From contig JALOOS010000040.1 of the NCBI GenBank assembly GCA_025454275.1, positions 1-9,428 of the forward strand: a stretch of 9,428 bases of DNA, written 5' to 3'. Source of the stretch: Desulfobacterales bacterium (GTDB taxonomy: Bacteria > Desulfobacterota > Desulfobacteria > Desulfobacterales > SpSt-501). Both the position numbers and the translations under genes were made by a program. Position 1 is the first letter of the stretch. The number at the start of each line of letters is the position of its first letter. Below are positions 6,760 through 9,428 of this stretch, piece by piece. The notes under the pieces are model-generated. The model saw nothing but the letters and a program-made list of their open reading frames with translations. It had not been told where the DNA came from and searched no databases.

Positions 6760-7818
6760 TCAAGCGGCGGATGGGCGTCCGGCCGCGGTCCGCTGCAGAG
6801 CCGTCACGATCGCCCGGCTCATGGCGCCCAGGGGCACCACCTCCTCGGCCGCGCCGAGTTTGATGGCCTCCTTGGGCATACCGAAGACGACGCAGCTGGC
6901 CTCGTCCTGGGCGAGGGTGGCGGCCCCGGCAACCCGCATGGCGAGAAGCCCTTTGGCGCCGTCGGCCCCCATGCCGGTCAGAAGCGCGCCCACCGCGTTT
7001 TTTCCCGCCGTCTGGGCCACCGACTGAAACAGCACATCGACGCTCGGCCGCTGGTAGTGGACCCGCGGGCCGTCCTTGATCTTCACGAGATAGGTCCCGC
7101 CGCTGCGGCTGAGCAGCATGTGATGGTTGCCCGGGGCGAGCAGGGCCACGCCGGGCACCACGTGGTCGTTGTCGCGCGCCTCGCGCACCTCGATCGGGCA
7201 CACCTCGTTCAGGCGCTTGGCGAACGAGGTGGTGAAATGCTCCGGCATGTGCTGGACCAGCACGATCCCCGGCGCCGACGGCGGCATCCCCGCGAGGACC
7301 GCCTCGATGGCCTTGGTCCCGCCCGTGGAGGCGCCGATCGCAATGACCTTGTGGGTGGTCTGGACCAGGAGATTTTCCGCCGGAGAGGGCGCCGCCCGGC
7401 CGGCCGCCGGCGGCGTGGCGGCGGGCAGCTTGGCGACCGCCGCCGATCGGATGGCGTGCGCGAGGGGCTGGGCGATGTCGCGCGTGGAATAGGCGGCCCC
7501 CGGCTTGCAGAGCACCTCCACCGCGCCGAGATCGAGCGCCTTGAGCGCCAGCTCGCTGTTGCGGGGGGTGAGGGAGCTCAAGACGACCACCGGGGTGGGC
7601 AGGTGCTTCATCAGCTTGGCCAGGAAGGAGAGCCCGTCCATGCGCGGCATCTCCAGGTCCAAGGTAACGACATCGGGCCGCAGCTCCACGATCTTGTCGC
7701 GCGCGGCATAGGGGTCGACGGCGGTCCCGACGATTTCGATATCCCGAAAGCGCGCGAGCTCCTCGGAGAGGACCTTGCGCACGACGGCCGAATCATCCAC
7801 GACCAGGACCCGGATCAT
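6760..7818 (-). CDS. cheB: Protein-glutamate methylesterase/deamidase CheB
   Basis: A 352-residue CheB, the response-regulator enzyme that removes methyl groups from (and deamidates) chemoreceptor glutamates during adaptation. The N-terminal receiver (about 1-120) has D8/D9, phosphoacceptor D54 (in TLDLEMPRMDG) and K105 (CKPG). A Pro/Ala linker (about 130-150) joins the esterase domain, whose catalytic triad is S164 (GASTGG), H190 (VQHMPEHF) and D286 (TGMGADG); these are the same residue numbers as in the E. coli enzyme. The frame is open further upstream to 7884, but the correct start is the ATG at 7818: it gives the canonical MIRVLVVDDS and has GGAGG at 7825-7829. The gene overlaps cheX by 4 bp and ends 14 bp before flgK. 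No cheR, cheA, cheW or receptor gene is in the window, so these must lie elsewhere, perhaps beyond the right edge. Confidence 0.97.
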   Translation of the reverse strand: MIRVLVVDDSAVVRKVLSEELARFRDIEIVGTAVDPYAARDKIVELRPDVVTLDLEMPRMDGLSFLAKLMKHLPTPVVVLSSLTPRNSELALKALDLGAVEVLCKPGAAYSTRDIAQPLAHAIRSAAVAKLPAATPPAAGRAAPSPAENLLVQTTHKVIAIGASTGGTKAIEAVLAGMPPSAPGIVLVQHMPEHFTTSFAKRLNEVCPIEVREARDNDHVVPGVALLAPGNHHMLLSRSGGTYLVKIKDGPRVHYQRPSVDVLFQSVAQTAGKNAVGALLTGMGADGAKGLLAMRVAGAATLAQDEASCVVFGMPKEAIKLGAAEEVVPLGAMSRAIVTALQRTAAGRPSAA

Positions 7819-8327
7819 GAAGCGCCTCCGATCGCGCTTGCATCCGCCCCACCTGCCCGGTTCGCGGGCGGGGGTCCGTCCCACTCCAGAGCAGCACGGC
7901 AGAAACCGCCCTCGACGCTCAGCCGGGTCACGACCGACTCCGGTCCCGGAACGCAGGCCGCCCGATCCACCTGCTGCGGGGAGCCGATGGCGAACTCGGC
8001 ATCGGGCCCGCCGAGCAGCGGCAGAAGGTTGCCGCAGACGACGTTGAGAAGCTCGCCCAGGGCATCGCGCTGCTCCTCCGCACTCAGCGCAGCGCCCTCC
8101 TCAGCCCCCAGCATGTTGCCGGCGAGCTCGGCCATCAGTGAGCCCGACAGCCCCAGCTGCAGACGCCCTGAGAAGGGTCCGGAAAAGCGGAGTTCGACGG
8201 TCTCGAGCGACTCCTCCGCAGCGGGGGGAACCGCACCGGCCGCAGCCGGGAGGGCAAAGAAAAAGGCCATTTTTTCGAAGGTCTCGACGATGACCCCGGT
8301 CAGGAGCTCACTCGGCGCCGGATCCAT
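7815..8327 (-). CDS. cheX: CheX/CheC-family CheY-P phosphatase
   Basis: A 170-residue protein of the CheC/CheX/FliY phosphatase superfamily, which hydrolyses CheY~P and so ends the signal. The signature helix is present once as D88-x3-E92-x2-N95 ('DALGELLNVVCGN'); E92 and N95 match the catalytic acid and amide pair. It is preceded by 'ELAGNMLG' and a beta-rich 'RFSGPFSGRLQLGLSG' stretch, as in CheX. A single E-x2-N motif and the length favour CheX over two-site CheC, though the symbol is my best match rather than proven. The ATG at 8327 lies inside the end of the cheY-like gene, with a good GAGGTGG at 8331-8337. Its TGA overlaps the cheB ATG (ATGA, 4 bp). The last 25 or so residues are low-complexity, rich in Pro, Ala and Gly, and probably disordered. 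The position next to a CheY-like receiver fits a cognate enzyme and substrate pair. Confidence 0.85.
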   Translation of the reverse strand: MDPAPSELLTGVIVETFEKMAFFFALPAAAGAVPPAAEESLETVELRFSGPFSGRLQLGLSGSLMAELAGNMLGAEEGAALSAEEQRDALGELLNVVCGNLLPLLGGPDAEFAIGSPQQVDRAACVPGPESVVTRLSVEGGFCRAALEWDGPPPANRAGGADASAIGGAS

Positions 8328-8709
8328 GAGCCACCTCGTTTCCCAGGACCTCTCTCACAGCGTCCCGAATCATCTCCGGCGAAAAGGGTTTGTGGATGAA
8401 CTTCACCCCCCAGCGCTCCAGCCGCCCGATACGGGTGCGGCTGCCTTCGGTGGAGACGACGATCGTCGGCACACGCTGCAGCTCCGGGACGGCCTGCATG
8501 CGCGCGATCATCTCCTCCCCGTTCATTTCCGGCATGTTGATGTCGGCGATCACCAGATCGATCCAGTTCCGCTCCAGGGCCGTGAGCCCTTCACGGCCGT
8601 TGGCCGCCTGGTGGACCTCCCCCAGCGGCAGGCCGCTCAGCTCCATGGTCTTCCGGATCATGGAGCGCATGACCGCACTGTCATCAACGATCAGAATGTT
8701 CAATCCCAT
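8308..8709 (-). CDS. CheY-like single-domain response regulator
   Basis: A 133-residue stand-alone receiver with no output domain. The acidic pocket is D9/D10 (VDDS), the phosphoacceptor is D56 (in IADINMPEMNG), the switch residues are S86/T87, and the conserved lysine is K107 (HKPF). F104 occupies the place of the switch aromatic residue. All catalytic residues are therefore present, and the protein should be phosphorylated by a CheA-type or other histidine kinase and diffuse to its target (flagellar switch or another partner). The ATG at 8709 gives the normal receiver start, MGLNILIVDD. The ribosome binding site is weak (only a GAAGG-like stretch, rather far upstream). The 3' end overlaps the cheX-like gene by 20 bp, so the regulator and its probable phosphatase are translationally linked. 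Whether this is the flagellar-motor CheY or an adaptation-side regulator cannot be decided from sequence. Confidence 0.93.
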   Translation of the reverse strand: MGLNILIVDDSAVMRSMIRKTMELSGLPLGEVHQAANGREGLTALERNWIDLVIADINMPEMNGEEMIARMQAVPELQRVPTIVVSTEGSRTRIGRLERWGVKFIHKPFSPEMIRDAVREVLGNEVAHGSGAE

Positions 8710-8742
8710 GCCGTGCAGGACCCTTCGCTGCGATTGTCCGGC

Positions 8743-9428
8743 TCACGTGCCGGTGTCCAGAACCATGGCCAGCTCGCTTACCCATTGGAGGGTGTGGCTG
8801 GCGACCCGTTCCAGGTGGGCGGTGCTGAGACCCAGTCGGCGCGTCACCACCGCAGAGGGCAGGTGGTGGAGCCCCTCCCGCCCGACCCCGATGCCGATCA
8901 TCAGACAGAGCATGTTGGCCACGTGGACAACATCCAGCATGGTGTCCGGCGCCCCGGCCTCCTCGGGGGAGTGATGGAAGCGCACGGTGCGGATCATGGA
9001 CTCCGGCAGTGCCCACTGCGCAAGCACCCGGGCGCCGATTTCGGCATGGGTGGTTCCCAGCACGACCGATTCGGCGGCGAGGAACCCCAGACCCTGGTCC
9101 AGGGCTTTTTGGATCTGCTCGTATTCGTCCTGGAGGAATCGGCCGAGCACGATCTTGCCCACGTCGTGCAGGAGCGCCGCGGTGAAGATCTCCTCCCCCG
9201 CACCGAGCCGGAGCTCCCGCACCAACCCCTGCGCCGCAACCGACACGGCCAGCGAATGCCGCCACAGCTCCCCGGGCGGGAGGTCGTAGCCCGGCACGGG
9301 GCGATCCATGAGGGTCGAGGCGCACGCGGCGATCACCATGTGGGTGAGCCGCTTTGCGCCGAGCAGCATCACCGCCTGCCGCACGGAGCCCACCTGGGTC
9401 GGAATGCCGAAGTAGGCGGAGTTGGCCA
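8743..9428 (-). CDS. HDOD domain protein, N-terminus outside window
   Basis: This is the C-terminal 227 residues of an HDOD protein, a family related to HD phosphohydrolases and used as a signalling scaffold. The reading frame is open to the right edge, so the true start lies beyond 9428; the GTG at 9393 is internal to the domain. The visible part begins with the typical 'ANSAYFG' and 'QAVMLLG' segments of the HDOD core. It continues with an HD-like signature (LLHDVGK), then 'THAEIG' and 'FHHSPEE', which resemble the metal-ligand positions of HD enzymes. The protein ends at a TGA 33 bp before the cheY-like start, consistent with one operon. HDOD proteins are common in flagellar and chemotaxis loci of Desulfobacterota, but their biochemical role is mostly undefined. 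I saw no receiver or output domain in the visible part; one could lie upstream. The family call is firm and the function open. Confidence 0.88.
   Translation of the reverse strand, partial: ANSAYFGIPTQVGSVRQAVMLLGAKRLTHMVIAACASTLMDRPVPGYDLPPGELWRHSLAVSVAAQGLVRELRLGAGEEIFTAALLHDVGKIVLGRFLQDEYEQIQKALDQGLGFLAAESVVLGTTHAEIGARVLAQWALPESMIRTVRFHHSPEEAGAPDTMLDVVHVANMLCLMIGIGVGREGLHHLPSAVVTRRLGLSTAHLERVASHTLQWVSELAMVLDTGT

Noticed and set aside
6745..7201. N-terminal extension of the flgK frame
   Set aside because: Low-complexity Arg/Gly-rich product that overlaps cheB in another frame; the canonical FlgK start with a ribosome binding site is at 6745.
6760..7884. Upstream start of CheB at 7884
   Set aside because: Adds 22 basic residues that overlap cheX out of family; MIRVLVVDDS at 7818 has GGAGG and is the usual start.

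Overview
This 9.4 kb window is GC-rich and densely coded. Every gene I can support lies on the minus strand, so transcription runs from high to low coordinates. It is part of a flagellar and chemotaxis locus. The mix of CheX-type and CheB proteins, HDOD proteins, an 'AHEINTP' type histidine kinase and a receiver-SpoIIE phosphatase next to flgK/flgL suggests a motile, high-GC Desulfobacterota (deltaproteobacterial, Desulfuromonadales-like) bacterium. That placement is inference from gene content; no phylogenetic marker is present.

Layout in the direction of transcription. (1) 9428-6760, adaptation block: an HDOD protein cut by the window edge, a stand-alone CheY-like receiver, a CheX/CheC-family phosphatase and the methylesterase CheB. 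The last three overlap or abut (20 bp between cheY and cheX, 4 bp between cheX and cheB). (2) 6745-4352, the two hook-filament junction proteins FlgK and FlgL. They are separated by a very AT-rich 93-bp spacer, the longest gap between genes here. (3) 4341-1399, a small exported protein with a threefold repeat, then a soluble PAS-histidine kinase, then a receiver-HDOD protein. (4) 1406-66, a receiver-SpoIIE (PP2C-type) phosphatase and a tiny four-cysteine protein whose ATG directly follows the phosphatase stop codon. Past the last gene (1-65) there is only AT-rich DNA with a short 7-bp tandem repeat and a C tract.

The tight spacing (ATGA overlaps, 8-bp and 20-bp overlaps, back-to-back stop/start) suggests one or two long operons. 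The AT-rich spacer before flgL is the only plausible place for an internal promoter or translational switch. Functionally, CheB, CheX and CheY would tune chemoreceptor adaptation and CheY~P decay, and FlgK/FlgL cap the hook. The kinase could phosphorylate the two downstream receivers, whose outputs (HDOD scaffold and Ser/Thr phosphatase) do not bind DNA. This looks like post-transcriptional or partner-switch control tied to flagellar assembly.

No stretch over 300 bases lacks a gene. No tRNA, rRNA, CRISPR array, insertion sequence or prophage gene was seen. Most of the window is recognisable. The least explained elements are the repeat protein at 3853-4341, the kinase/receiver-HDOD/receiver-phosphatase trio, and the hairpin that covers the flgL ribosome binding site.
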